Source: Agromyces fucosus (GTDB lineage Bacteria; Actinomycetota; Actinomycetes; Actinomycetales; Microbacteriaceae). From it: a stretch of 64,000 nucleotides of DNA. The position numbers were made by a program, and so were the translations under genes. Of this stretch, positions 1 through 8,537 are shown piece after piece. The notes beneath the pieces are model-generated. The model made no database searches. It worked only from the letters and a program-made list of their open reading frames with translations, and was not told the origin of the DNA. The stretch covers positions 248,001 to 312,000 of the forward strand of contig NZ_SDPO01000002.1 in the NCBI RefSeq assembly GCF_004134865.1, given 5' to 3'. The stretch's first letter is position 1. Each line of letters begins with the position of its first letter.

Positions 1-669
1 AAGCAGGACGAGGCGCTGTGCCTGTCGACGGCAGAGCAGCTGGGGATCGTGATCGTGTCGGCGAACTACCGATTCGCCCCGGAACATCCCTTCCCCGCGG
101 CCCACGACGATGTACTGACTGCCTGGTACTGGCTCCTCGCACACGCGAAGGAGCTGCGGGTCGACCCGGAGCGCATCGCCATCGGCGGCGAGAGCGCCGG
201 TGCGGGGCTCGCGGCAGGACTGGTCCAACGGATCCACGACGAGGGCGAGGCGGCGCCGTGCGGGCAGTGGCTCTTCGCGCCGATGCTCGATGACCGCACG
301 GCCGCGCGACGGGAGCTGGATGCCCTGCAGCACTTCGTGTGGGACAACGAGGCGAATCGGGAAGGCTGGTCCGGATACCTCGGCACCGCGCCGGGCGCCG
401 CAACCGCCCCGCCGTATTCCGTTCCCGGCCGCCGCATCGACGTCTCCGGCCTCCCGCCGGCCTTCATCACGTGGGGCGACATCGAACTGTTCGCGGAGGA
501 GGACCGCGCCTACGCCGACGCACTGCGGGACGCGGGTGTGCCGGTGACGACGGACGTCGTCACGGGTGCGCCGCATGGATTCGAGAACTGGGCGCGGGAC
601 GCGCCGTCCGCGAAAGCCCTCGTGAAGCGCGCGCAGGAGTGGTTGCGCACCGTCACCGCCCCTGCGTGA
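1..669 (+). CDS. alpha/beta hydrolase fold-3 esterase (HSL family), 5' partial
   Basis: C-terminal 222 codons of a hydrolase of the hormone-sensitive-lipase type, which cleaves short-chain esters. The frame is open from base 1, so the true start and the oxyanion-hole HGGG motif lie before the window. Visible family marks are YRFAPEHPFPAA, the nucleophile elbow GGESAGAG (Ser codon at 193-195), an acid in WGDIELFAEED, and the catalytic His in GAPHGFEN near the C-terminus. The gene is convergent with the dehydrogenase at 701-1744, with 31 bases between the stops. The substrate cannot be read from the sequence. Family assignment is secure; the specific role is open. Confidence 0.88.
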   Translation, partial: KQDEALCLSTAEQLGIVIVSANYRFAPEHPFPAAHDDVLTAWYWLLAHAKELRVDPERIAIGGESAGAGLAAGLVQRIHDEGEAAPCGQWLFAPMLDDRTAARRELDALQHFVWDNEANREGWSGYLGTAPGAATAPPYSVPGRRIDVSGLPPAFITWGDIELFAEEDRAYADALRDAGVPVTTDVVTGAPHGFENWARDAPSAKALVKRAQEWLRTVTAPA

Positions 670-700
670 TCGTGAATCCGATCACGGCTCCGCCGACGGC

Positions 701-1744
701 TCACCCGACCCGCAGCACCACGCTCCCCCGCTTGCGACCGGTGTCGACGTAGCGGTGCGCCTCGACGATCTGGTCGAGGTCGAAGGCGCGGTCGACGACC
801 GGCCGCAGCTCTCCCGATTCGGCGAGCGCAGCGAGCCGCTCCATGCCGTCGCGGCCCATGCGACCGCCGCGGTGGTCGACCACGAGGCCGCTCCGGCGCG
901 CCTGCCCACCGGCGGCCAGCATGCCGGGCAGGTCGGCGATGACGAGCAGGAGCGCGCCGCCCGGCCGGAGCAGGTGCGCGACGCGGCCGAACGGCGCATT
1001 GCCCACGCACTCCACGATGACGTCGTAGCGGCTGTCGTCGACGGAAGCACCTGACCCGGAGCCCGCCGCGAAGTCCTCGCGCGTGTAGTCGACGATCTCG
1101 CTCGCACCGAGCGAGCGCACGAGGTCGGCGTTCCGACCGCTCGTCACCCCCGTCACGTGCGCACCCCTGTCGGCGGCGAGCTGCACGACGGCCGAGCCCA
1201 CCGCGCCCGATGCGCCGTTCACGAGCACCCGGCCGCCCGGCCCGATGGTCACGCCGTCGAGGTAGCGCAGCGCGGTGTGCCCGCCGAAGACGATCGCGGC
1301 CGCTTCGTCGAACGAGAGGTTCGCGGGCTTCGGCGCGACCTCGCCGTCGGCGTCGACCACCACGAACTCCGCGTGGCATCCCATGCGCGCGCCGCGCATC
1401 ACGATGACCTCGTCGCCGGGAGCGAACCGGGTGACGCCGTCACCGACGCCCTCGACGATGCCCGCGGCGTCCATGCCGAGCACGGGCTTCCTGGGCCGGA
1501 AGACGCCGATGACCGGCGCGACGACGAGGCCGAGGCCCCGCGGCACGCTGCGACTCCGCAACCGATGGTCGGCGATGCTCACCGTCGAGGCGCGCACGCG
1601 CACGAGGAGTTCACCGGGCCCGGGCTCGGGCCTCGGCACCTCGGCGACGCGCACGACCTCGGGTCCGCCGAAGCGCGCGGCGACCGCGGCACGCATGGTG
1701 GTTCGGGCGGCGGATGTCGCCGGCTTCAGTGATTCGGTGAACAC
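701..1744 (-). CDS. NAD(P)-dependent zinc-type alcohol dehydrogenase / quinone oxidoreductase family protein
   Basis: Medium-chain dehydrogenase/reductase, 347 aa, with an N-terminal GroES-like domain (PEPGPGELLVRVRAS) and a Rossmann domain around NGASGAVGSAVVQLA. It should reduce or oxidise a small carbonyl or quinone with NAD(P)H in the cytoplasm. I chose the GTG at 1744 because AGGGAG lies 7 bases before it; the ATG at 1696, which would give the usual MRAAV start, has no ribosome binding site. The ribosome binding site overlaps the first operator palindrome (1755-1767), so repressor binding would cover the translation start region. The gene is divergent from the TetR gene at 1847. Substrate unknown. 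Confidence 0.85.
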   Translation of the reverse strand: MFTESLKPATSAARTTMRAAVAARFGGPEVVRVAEVPRPEPGPGELLVRVRASTVSIADHRLRSRSVPRGLGLVVAPVIGVFRPRKPVLGMDAAGIVEGVGDGVTRFAPGDEVIVMRGARMGCHAEFVVVDADGEVAPKPANLSFDEAAAIVFGGHTALRYLDGVTIGPGGRVLVNGASGAVGSAVVQLAADRGAHVTGVTSGRNADLVRSLGASEIVDYTREDFAAGSGSGASVDDSRYDVIVECVGNAPFGRVAHLLRPGGALLLVIADLPGMLAAGGQARRSGLVVDHRGGRMGRDGMERLAALAESGELRPVVDRAFDLDQIVEAHRYVDTGRKRGSVVLRVG

Positions 1745-1754
1745 GAGCAGCTCC

Positions 1755-1838
1755 CTTACGTTGTAAGACTTACGCCGTAAGATACGCTGTCGACGCGTCG
1801 GCGTCCAGTCCCCGGGGACGATTGCCTGACGTTGTAAG
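1755..1838. promoter_or_regulatory. Three TetR-type operator copies between dehydrogenase and tetR
   Basis: Two perfect 13-base palindromes CTTAC-N3-GTAAG lie side by side at 1755-1767 and 1769-1781. A third copy with one mismatch (CTGAC-GTT-GTAAG) at 1826-1838 sits 8 bases before the tetR start. Placement over both translation starts is typical of a TetR repressor controlling itself and its divergent neighbour. The sites are seen directly; the binding protein is inferred. Confidence 0.8.
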
Positions 1839-1846
1839 GTGAAGGC

Positions 1847-2536
1847 ATGCCGCAGCGGTCCGTCGCACGCCCCCAGCTCACTCGCGAGAGCGTGCTGCAG
1901 GCCGCGCTGCAACTCGCCGACCGCGACGGCATCGAGGCCCTCACGATGCGCGCCCTCGCCGAGCAGCTCGGCGTCGAGGCGATGTCGATCTACTACCACC
2001 TGCCCAATAAAGACGCGATCCTCGACGGCCTCGTCGAGGTCGTCTTCGCCGAGATCGAGCACGAGGTCGGCGGCTTCCCGCCTCCGCCCGCGACGGATGC
2101 CTCGAGCTGGGCGCCGACCCTCCGCGAACGGATCCTCGGTGCCAGGCGCGTGCTGCTGCGGCATCCGTGGCTGCCGAACGTCATGAACGCTCGCGGCGCC
2201 TCAGGACCCAACGCCATGCGCCATGTCGACGGCGTCGTCGGGATCATGCGCGCCGGCGGCATGTCGCACGACCTCATCCACCACTCGCTGCACGCGATCG
2301 GCAGCCGCATGTACGGCTACGTGCAGGAGCTCAGCGACGACGGTGCCACCCCGGCACCTGTCGAACTCGAGCAGCTGGCCGCGCTCGCACCGCATCTGGC
2401 CGCGATGCTCGCCGAGGTCGTGCACGACGATCCCGACTCGACGCTCGGCTGGTGCGACGACCAGACGGAGTTCGAGTTCGGGCTCGACCTGCTGCTCGAA
2501 GGGCTCGAGCGCCGGCTGGCGGCGCAGCCCGCCTGA
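1847..2536 (+). CDS. TetR/AcrR family transcriptional regulator
   Basis: A 229-aa regulator with an N-terminal TetR helix-turn-helix (LTMRALAEQLGVEAMSIYYHL, residues about 31-51) and a C-terminal ligand domain resembling the tetracycline-repressor C-terminal family. Such proteins repress transcription until a small ligand binds. It is divergent from the dehydrogenase at 701-1744 and three copies of a CTTAC-N3-GTAAG site lie between them, so control of that gene and of itself is the simple reading. The start follows GTAAGGTGAAGGC. The inducer is not predictable. Confidence 0.88.
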   Translation: MPQRSVARPQLTRESVLQAALQLADRDGIEALTMRALAEQLGVEAMSIYYHLPNKDAILDGLVEVVFAEIEHEVGGFPPPPATDASSWAPTLRERILGARRVLLRHPWLPNVMNARGASGPNAMRHVDGVVGIMRAGGMSHDLIHHSLHAIGSRMYGYVQELSDDGATPAPVELEQLAALAPHLAAMLAEVVHDDPDSTLGWCDDQTEFEFGLDLLLEGLERRLAAQPA

Positions 2537-2542
2537 GCCGAA

Positions 2543-2582
2543 GGTCTCGATACGCTCCTTCGTCGATACTCAACCGGCGGGG
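2543..2582. repeat. Short intergenic REP-like element (single copy here)
   Basis: The tetR/ABC-F convergent gap consists almost wholly of a block starting GGTCTCGATACGCTCC and ending ATACTCAACCGGCGGG. It recalls the short GGTCTCGATACGCTCGCTxCG-type intergenic repeats common in Microbacteriaceae, in a degenerate form. Only one copy is in this window, so its status as a repeat rests on recollection of related genomes. Confidence 0.4.
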
Positions 2583-2588
2583 CCGGCC

Positions 2589-4181
2589 TCAGAGCGCCCC
2601 GGTCGCCGCCGTCTCGAGCACGGTGGGAGTGCCGTCGAAGACGAGCAGCCGGTCGGCGAGCTTGTCGACGAAGAAGCGGTCGTGGCTGACCACGATGACC
2701 GCGCCCGGGAAATGCGTGAGCGCCCGCTCCATGACCTGCGTCGAGGTGATGTCGAGGTGGTTCGTCGGCTCGTCGAGCACGATCACGGCAGCTCCCGAGA
2801 GCAGGCACTGCGCGATCGCGACGCGGGCGCGCTGACCGCCCGAGAGCGTGCCGATCTTCTGCTTCAGGTCGGCCTCAGAGAACTGCAGCATCGCGAGGAA
2901 CCGGCCGACGCTCTTCTTCGTCGCCGTGAAGGCGAGCGAGTCGGGGTAGGCGTTGACCGCGTGCCCGACCGTGTCCTCGAGGTCGAGCTCGGCGTAGACC
3001 CGGTTGTACGAGACGTACCGTGCACCCTTGGCCCAGCGCACCGTGCCGAAGTCGGCCTCGGTCTCGCCCGTCAGCACGTCGAGCAGCGTCGACTTGCCCG
3101 AGCCGTTCGAGCCGAGCACGGCGACCCGGTCACCCCGGCGCAGGTCGAACGAGAGGCCTTCGAAGAGCGGCGCTCCCCCGAAGCTCTTCGTGAGCCCGGT
3201 GACCGTGAGCAGGTCGTTCGAGACCCGCAGCCCCTCGTAGATGCCCGTGATGATCTGGTCGATCGGGCGCGGCGCCTGCCGCTTCTTGATGTCGGCGAGC
3301 CGGCGGGCGACCGCGTTCGACGGGTTGCGGGCGGCCTCGCGGCGGGCGGCCGACGCAGCCTGCTCGTAGGCCAGCAGTTCCTCTTCGTGGGCGAACTGCT
3401 TCTCGAGCATCTTCAGGCGCGACTGCTTCGCGTGCACGTACGCCGAGTAGTCGCCGTCGTACTCCTGCAGGCGGTAGTTCTCGAGCTCGATGATGCGGGT
3501 GACGACCCCGTCGAGGAACTGGCGGTCGTGCGAGACCACGAGCACGGCGCCCGCGAAGCCCGAGAGCCAGTTCTCGATCCACTTCACGCCGTCGAGGTCG
3601 AGGAAGTTCGTCGGCTCGTCGAGCAGCAGCACGTCGGGCGACTGCACGAGGATCTGCGCCAGGGCCGCGCGGTTGCGCCATCCGCCCGACAGGCGTCCGA
3701 CCGAGAGAGCGCGGCGCTCCTCGTCGAAGCCGAGGCGGGTGAGCACCGTGTCGATCGTGGTCTCGTAGGTCCATCCGCCGATGTGATCCATGCGTTCGAA
3801 GAGCTCGCCCTGCTCGGTGAGCAGCCGGGTCATCGCGTCATCCGCCATCGGCTCGGCGAGCGCCATGCCGATCTCATCGAGTCGGGCCTGCGTCTCGTGC
3901 ACCTGCGCGAAGTGCCCGCTCAAGAGCTGCTGGATGCTCTGCTCGCCGTCGAGCTCCGAGAACTGCGAGAAGTACCCGATCGTGGTGCCGAGGGTGACAT
4001 CCCGCGTGCCGCCGCTCGGCTCGCTCCGGCCCAGCACGACTTCGAGCAGGCTCGTCTTGCCGGTGCCGTTCTTGCCGATGAGGCCGACCCGGTCGCCCTG
4101 CTTGAGCTTCAGGAACGCCTCCTTCAGCACCGGGCGCCCGTCGAACTCGATGCTGACGTCGTTCAGGCGGATGAGGCTCAC
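2589..4181 (-). CDS. ABC-F family ATP-binding protein (Ettl/Uup type)
   Basis: A 530-aa soluble protein with two ABC ATPase domains and no membrane segments. Walker A motifs are GKNGTGKTS (residues 36-44) and GSNGSGKST; signature motifs are LSGGWRNRAAL and LSGGQRARVAI. Between them is a charged linker rich in Lys, Arg and Glu (KMLEKQFAHEEELLAYEQ), as expected for ABC-F proteins, which bind the ribosomal E site and modulate translation or, in some subfamilies, protect against antibiotics. Nothing here marks it as a resistance type. Start is GTG at 4181 with AAGGA seven bases upstream. It is transcribed alone; a strong hairpin (4262-4297) separates it from the upstream operon. Confidence 0.9.
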   Translation of the reverse strand: MSLIRLNDVSIEFDGRPVLKEAFLKLKQGDRVGLIGKNGTGKTSLLEVVLGRSEPSGGTRDVTLGTTIGYFSQFSELDGEQSIQQLLSGHFAQVHETQARLDEIGMALAEPMADDAMTRLLTEQGELFERMDHIGGWTYETTIDTVLTRLGFDEERRALSVGRLSGGWRNRAALAQILVQSPDVLLLDEPTNFLDLDGVKWIENWLSGFAGAVLVVSHDRQFLDGVVTRIIELENYRLQEYDGDYSAYVHAKQSRLKMLEKQFAHEEELLAYEQAASAARREAARNPSNAVARRLADIKKRQAPRPIDQIITGIYEGLRVSNDLLTVTGLTKSFGGAPLFEGLSFDLRRGDRVAVLGSNGSGKSTLLDVLTGETEADFGTVRWAKGARYVSYNRVYAELDLEDTVGHAVNAYPDSLAFTATKKSVGRFLAMLQFSEADLKQKIGTLSGGQRARVAIAQCLLSGAAVIVLDEPTNHLDITSTQVMERALTHFPGAVIVVSHDRFFVDKLADRLLVFDGTPTVLETAATGAL

Positions 4182-4261
4182 GAGTGTCCTTGCGGTGAAG
4201 AGGAGAGGTTCGGCGAGACGGATGCCTCGAGCCGCGCGCCAACTCTACCGACGCCGCCTGA

Positions 4262-4297
4262 GCGGCCGGCCCGTGCAGAGGAGCACGGGCCGGCCGC
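4262..4297 (-). terminator. Hairpin terminator of the lysA-like/amino acid ABC operon
   Basis: Perfect 15-base inverted repeat (arm GCGGCCGGCCCGTGC, loop AGAGGA) 82 bases after the stop of the ABC ATPase at 4380 and 80 bases before the ABC-F start. No T-run follows, as is common in high-GC actinobacteria. Likely ends the 8443-4380 operon. Confidence 0.75.
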
Positions 4298-4379
4298 GAG
4301 GCTGCTTGTGGGTGCCGGGCGCTTGACCACTTGCGCGAGGGCTCCATCTCCGGCGCGCACGCCGGCGCCCCCGCCGCGA

Positions 4380-5183
4380 CTACCGCACGCTCTCGAGGAA
4401 GTTCCGCGTTCGCTGGCGTTGCGGGCCGTCGAGCACGTCCTCCGGCCGGCCCGACTCGACGACCACGCCGCCATCCATGAACACCACCTGGTCGGCCACG
4501 CCTCGTGCGAAGCCGATCTCGTGGGTCACGACGATCATGGTCATGCCGTCGTTCGCGAGCTCGCGCATCACATCGAGCACGTCACCCACCAGTTCGGGGT
4601 CGAGGGCGCTGGTCGGCTCGTCGAACAGCATCAGCTTCGGATCCATCGCGAGCGCGCGGGCGATCGCGACCCGCTGCTGCTGCCCGCCCGACAGCTGGGC
4701 CGGATAGTGAGCGGCGAAGTCCGCGAGCCCGACGCGGTCGAGCAACTGCTTCGCCCGGGTCTTGGCCTGCGTCCGCGGGCGCCCCGCGATCCCGATGGGG
4801 GCTTCGATGATGTTCTCGAGCGCCGTCATGTGCGGAAACAGGTTGAACCGCTGGAACACCATGCCGATGCCGCGTCGCTGGCGGGCGATCTGGCGCGGCG
4901 TCATCTCGTGCGCGTTGTGGCCCGACTGGCGGTAGCCGATGAGCTCGCCGTCGACGATGATGCGACCACCGTCGATCGTCTCGAGGTGGTTGATGCAGCG
5001 CAGCAACGTGCTCTTGCCCGACCCCGACGGGCCCAGCAGCACCGTCACCGTGCCGGCCGGCACCGCGAGGGAGACATCGCGCAGCACTTGGTGAGCGCCG
5101 AAGCTCTTGCGTACGCGCCGGATCTCGACGAGCGGGATGGGAGACGTCCTCGTGGAGTGCTCCACCGGAAGGATGATGCTCAT
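4380..5183 (-). CDS. Polar amino acid ABC transporter ATP-binding protein (GlnQ type)
   Basis: A 267-aa ATPase of the glutamine/arginine-type (PAAT) importers. Walker [10 protein letters not shown] (51-59), Q-loop [16 protein letters not shown], signature [15 protein letters not shown] and Walker [15 protein letters not shown] are intact. It powers the permease at 5180-6157, whose TGA overlaps this ATG (ATGA), so the two are translationally coupled. The first 16 residues are an extension before the conserved [11 protein letters not shown]. It is the last gene of an operon that begins with a decarboxylase and a binding protein. Substrate is a polar or basic amino acid by family; the precise one is not visible. 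Confidence 0.93.
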   Translation of the reverse strand: MSIILPVEHSTRTSPIPLVEIRRVRKSFGAHQVLRDVSLAVPAGTVTVLLGPSGSGKSTLLRCINHLETIDGGRIIVDGELIGYRQSGHNAHEMTPRQIARQRRGIGMVFQRFNLFPHMTALENIIEAPIGIAGRPRTQAKTRAKQLLDRVGLADFAAHYPAQLSGGQQQRVAIARALAMDPKLMLFDEPTSALDPELVGDVLDVMRELANDGMTMIVVTHEIGFARGVADQVVFMDGGVVVESGRPEDVLDGPQRQRTRNFLESVR

Positions 5184-6157
5184 ATGACGCTGACCGCCTT
5201 GGTCTCCGGCGCCGGCGCGACGCCGGGCCGACGGTTGGCGAATGCACGACGCATCCGCTGCAGGGGGGTGGGCGGCAGGGCGCGGGAGGTGCCCCGGCCG
5301 TACCGTCGCTCGAGGTAGTACTGCGGAATCGAGAGCACGCTCGTCATGAGCAGGTACCAGAGGCTCGCGACGATCAGCAGCTCGACCTGCTTGAGGTTCT
5401 GCGACGAGATGACGGTCGCCTGCGTGTAGATCTCGAGCACCGCGATGACCGAGAGCAGCGAGGTGTTCTTCAGCATCGAGATCGTCTCGTTGCCCATCGG
5501 CGGGATGATCACGCGCATCGCCTGGGGCAGCAGCACCCGACGGAACGTGTAGAGCGGCGACATCCCGAGCGAGTACGCGGCCTCGCGCTGGCCCTCGTCG
5601 ACCGACAGCATGCCGGCCCGCACGATCTCCGACGAGTACGCCGCCTGGTTCAGTGTCAGCGCGAGGAGCCCTGCCACGAATGCGGTGATGAGCTGGTTGG
5701 TGTCGACCTGCCAGAAGACCACGGCGGTGAACGGGATGCCGAGCGCGAGCTTCTCGTAGAGGAGGCCGAGGTAGCCCCAGAGCACGATCTGCACCAGGAG
5801 CGGGGTACCGCGGAACACCCAGACGTAGAACCACGCCACCGTCGACAGCACGGGATTCGACGACAGCCGCATCGCGGCGATGACGATGGCCAGCACCGTC
5901 GAGACCAGCATCGAGATCAGGGTGATGAGCAGGGTCAGGGCGACGCCCTCGAGGATTCGCTGATCGAAGAGGAACTCGCCGATCGCAGCGAAATCGATGT
6001 TCGGGTTGGTGAGCACGGAGTACAGGAATGCCGAGGCGAGCAACAGCACGAGCGCCGCGCTGATCCATCGCCATGGCCGTCTCAACGGGATGGCCACGAC
6101 ATCGTCGTCGGTGGCGTCCTCCCCGAGCTCATTGCGGGTCTGCTCCAGGGCGGTCAC
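5180..6157 (-). CDS. Polar amino acid ABC transporter permease (HisM/GlnP type)
   Basis: A 325-aa inner-membrane permease. After a short cytoplasmic N-terminus one membrane helix ([19 protein letters not shown]) precedes the PAAT permease domain beginning [21 protein letters not shown]; the EAA loop [26 protein letters not shown] contacts the ATPase. GTG start at 6157 overlaps the TGA of the binding protein gene (GTGA), and the gene ends overlapping the ATPase start, so the three genes are tightly coupled. A single permease suggests a homodimeric channel. The C-terminal tail ([18 protein letters not shown]) is basic. Confidence 0.92.
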   Translation of the reverse strand: MTALEQTRNELGEDATDDDVVAIPLRRPWRWISAALVLLLASAFLYSVLTNPNIDFAAIGEFLFDQRILEGVALTLLITLISMLVSTVLAIVIAAMRLSSNPVLSTVAWFYVWVFRGTPLLVQIVLWGYLGLLYEKLALGIPFTAVVFWQVDTNQLITAFVAGLLALTLNQAAYSSEIVRAGMLSVDEGQREAAYSLGMSPLYTFRRVLLPQAMRVIIPPMGNETISMLKNTSLLSVIAVLEIYTQATVISSQNLKQVELLIVASLWYLLMTSVLSIPQYYLERRYGRGTSRALPPTPLQRMRRAFANRRPGVAPAPETKAVSVI

Positions 6158-7089
6158 TGATCCGACCCCTGGTTCACCTCGGCCGAGTCGACCGCGTACG
6201 CGCCGATGTTGTTGCGCTCGAGCACCTGCTGGTACGTACCCTCGTCGATGAGCGCCTGCAACGCCTGCTGGATCGCATCGATGAGCTCCGTCTCGGCCTT
6301 CAGCACGCCGATGCCGCTGTACACCGGATTGAAGCCGGCCGGGTTCTCGGGGTCGCGCACCACGTCGAACGCGTCGCCGTCGTCCGTGGTGGCGGCCACG
6401 TACTCGGCGACCACGGCGTCGGCCACGTAGGCGTCGCTCTTGCCCGCCCGCAGCGCCGTCTGGGCATCGAGGTCGGAGGGCAGCTCGGTGACGACCACCG
6501 GGTCGGACCCGCACTCCGTCGCCCGCAGGAGGTCTCCCTGCACGGTCGCCTTCTGCACCGAGACCGTCATGCCGCAGAGGTCGGTCTGCGTCGTGATGCC
6601 GTCGGGATTGCCGGCCGGCACGAGGATCGCGAAGCCGCCGTGCGTGTAATCGATGAAACTCACCGTCTCCTGGCGCTCAGGGGTGTCGTTCATGCCGCTC
6701 ATGATGATGTCGTTCTTGCCGGCCTGGAGCGAGGGGATGACCGAGTCGAATGCCTGCTTGTTGAGGGAGACGTCGATGCCGAGCTTCTGCCCGAGGAGTC
6801 GTCCGAGTTCGGGGTCGAAGCCGATCGCGCGATTCGAGTCGTCGTACATGGCCATCGGCGGGAAGGGGATGTCGACGGCGATGTCGAGACGCCCCTTCTC
6901 GGCGATCGCGGAGGGCAACAGCTCGGTCAGTGTCGTGTCGACCGTGGTCGAGATCTCATCGTCGATCGGCAGGTCGGGCCCGGCTGCCGCGGCCTCACCG
7001 GAACCGGTGATGGCGGAGCATCCGCTGAGGAGCAGGGCGCCGGCGGCCAGTGCTGCTGCTCCGAGGAATGTGTTGGTGCGTGCCTTCAT
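6154..7089 (-). CDS. Amino acid ABC transporter substrate-binding lipoprotein
   Basis: A 311-aa periplasmic-type binding protein (SBP family 3). The signal peptide ends in a lipobox LLSGC with the lipidated Cys at residue 24, so it is anchored outside the membrane. The ligand fold is recognisable from GRLDIAVDIPFPPMAMYDDSNRAIGFDPELGRLLGQKLGI and the late hinge IDAIQQALQALIDEGTYQQVL. AAGGAAG precedes the start. It lies 43 bases after the LysA-like decarboxylase and overlaps the permease gene, giving an operon whose import and decarboxylation steps may act on the same amino acid. Ligand not predictable. Confidence 0.92.
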   Translation of the reverse strand: MKARTNTFLGAAALAAGALLLSGCSAITGSGEAAAAGPDLPIDDEISTTVDTTLTELLPSAIAEKGRLDIAVDIPFPPMAMYDDSNRAIGFDPELGRLLGQKLGIDVSLNKQAFDSVIPSLQAGKNDIIMSGMNDTPERQETVSFIDYTHGGFAILVPAGNPDGITTQTDLCGMTVSVQKATVQGDLLRATECGSDPVVVTELPSDLDAQTALRAGKSDAYVADAVVAEYVAATTDDGDAFDVVRDPENPAGFNPVYSGIGVLKAETELIDAIQQALQALIDEGTYQQVLERNNIGAYAVDSAEVNQGSDQ

Positions 7090-7132
7090 GTGACTTCCTT
7101 GTCGTCGGGGGTACTCGGGTGGAAGGTGCTGG

Positions 7133-8443
7133 TCAGACGAGCACGCCGGCTCGCGCCGGAGCGTGCGTCGCGAGCAGGTCGGCGTACGTCTCCCGGCGCG
7201 TCACGAGCCTCGCCTCACCGTCGCTGACGAAGACGATGGCGGGCTTCAACGCGCCGTTGTAGTTGTTCGACATCGTGTACGCGTAGGCGCCGGTCGCCGT
7301 CATCGCCACGAGGTCGCCGACGTGCGCGGGCGGCATGGGTGCGCCGTCGACCAGCAGGTCGCCCGATTCGCATTGGCGCCCGACGAGCTGCACGCTCTCG
7401 GACCACGGCTCGAGCAGTCGATCGGCGAGCAGCGCCTCGTAGCGCTGCTGCGTGAGGGCGATGTCCATCTGATCGGCCAGGCCGCCGTCGACGGCAACGA
7501 AGGTGCGCCCGGTGCGCTTGACCGAGGTGACGCGGTAGAGCGTGACCCCCGCCCGGGCGACGATCGACCGGCCGGGTTCGATCATCAGGCGTGAGCCTGC
7601 GGGGAGGTGCTCCCGCGCAGCAGCGACGATCGCATCGAGGTACGACTCCACGCTCGGCGCCTGCTCGTCGTAGGTGTAGCTGACGCCGAGCCCCCCGCCG
7701 ACGTCATAGGTCGAGAACGTGCCGACGGTCGAGATCTTCCCGACGGCCTCGGCGAACTGCGCCGTGTCGAGGATCTGCGATCCGATGTGCAGGTGCACCC
7801 CCACGAACTCCATCAGCGGGTGCGCCTGCATGCGGGCGATGGCGCGCTCGGCCTGGTCCATCGGGAGTCCGAACTTCGACCCCGATCCACCCGTGGCCTG
7901 CGAGACGTGCGTCTTCGCCTCGACGCCCGGGATCACGCGCAGCAGCAGGCGCTGCGGGCGCACGAGGATCCGTTCGAGGCGGTCGAGCTCGTCGTCGTTG
8001 TCGACGATGATCGTGCCGATGCCGGCGTCGACGGCCATCTGCAGCTCGGCATCGGTCTTCGCGTTGCCGTGGAAGTACAGGCGTGCCGGGTCGACGCCGG
8101 CGGCGAGCGCGAGCTGCAGCTCTCCGCCGCCCGCGATGTCGATCGAGAGCCCTTCCTCGTGCGCGAGGCGGTACATGCCGACCGCCGGCAGTGACTTCGA
8201 GGCGAAGAGCACCTCCGAGTCGGGCCAGCGCTCGCCGAGTCCGTCGATGAAGCGACGGATCTGGCGGCGCAGGCCGACCTCGTCGTAGACGTGCAGCGGG
8301 GTGCCGAATCGCTCGGCCAGTTCGGTCACGGCGACTCCGCCGATCTCGAGCACGCCATCGCCGCTCGCGGTCGCCTCCTCCGGCAGGATCCGCCAGAGTT
8401 CGCCGAGGCGGGTGCCGTTGGGTGCGGGTCGGGTCGGGGTCAT
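7133..8443 (-). CDS. Diaminopimelate decarboxylase-like PLP enzyme (LysA family)
   Basis: A 436-aa alanine-racemase-fold decarboxylase. The PLP lysine is in FASKS (about residue 83); HIGSQI, the glycine-rich phosphate site GGGLGVSY, the inter-subunit active-site CESGD, and GAYAYTMSNNYN match diaminopimelate decarboxylase (LysA), which converts meso-DAP to lysine. Two adjacent ATGs follow AAGGAGG; the second (8443) has proper spacing. Unlike housekeeping lysA, usually beside argS in this group, this copy heads an operon with a polar amino acid importer and faces a PucR regulator, so it may act in uptake and use of DAP or a related amino acid. That role is inference. Confidence 0.82.
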   Translation of the reverse strand: MTPTRPAPNGTRLGELWRILPEEATASGDGVLEIGGVAVTELAERFGTPLHVYDEVGLRRQIRRFIDGLGERWPDSEVLFASKSLPAVGMYRLAHEEGLSIDIAGGGELQLALAAGVDPARLYFHGNAKTDAELQMAVDAGIGTIIVDNDDELDRLERILVRPQRLLLRVIPGVEAKTHVSQATGGSGSKFGLPMDQAERAIARMQAHPLMEFVGVHLHIGSQILDTAQFAEAVGKISTVGTFSTYDVGGGLGVSYTYDEQAPSVESYLDAIVAAAREHLPAGSRLMIEPGRSIVARAGVTLYRVTSVKRTGRTFVAVDGGLADQMDIALTQQRYEALLADRLLEPWSESVQLVGRQCESGDLLVDGAPMPPAHVGDLVAMTATGAYAYTMSNNYNGALKPAIVFVSDGEARLVTRRETYADLLATHAPARAGVLV

Positions 8444-8537
8444 CATTCCTCCTTCAGCGCCGCGAATCGCGTTCGCCGGGGCCAGCCTAGAAACTTCGGG
8501 CTCGCCTGTGGTTGGCGATTTCGGATAGCTTTGCGCC

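Noticed and set aside
2223..5318. Open frame of more than 1000 codons on the plus strand, opposite the ABC-F and amino acid ABC genes
   Set aside because: It is antisense to well-conserved genes, its translation is Arg/Glu/Asp/Val-rich with no domain, and such shadows are expected from GC-rich codon bias.
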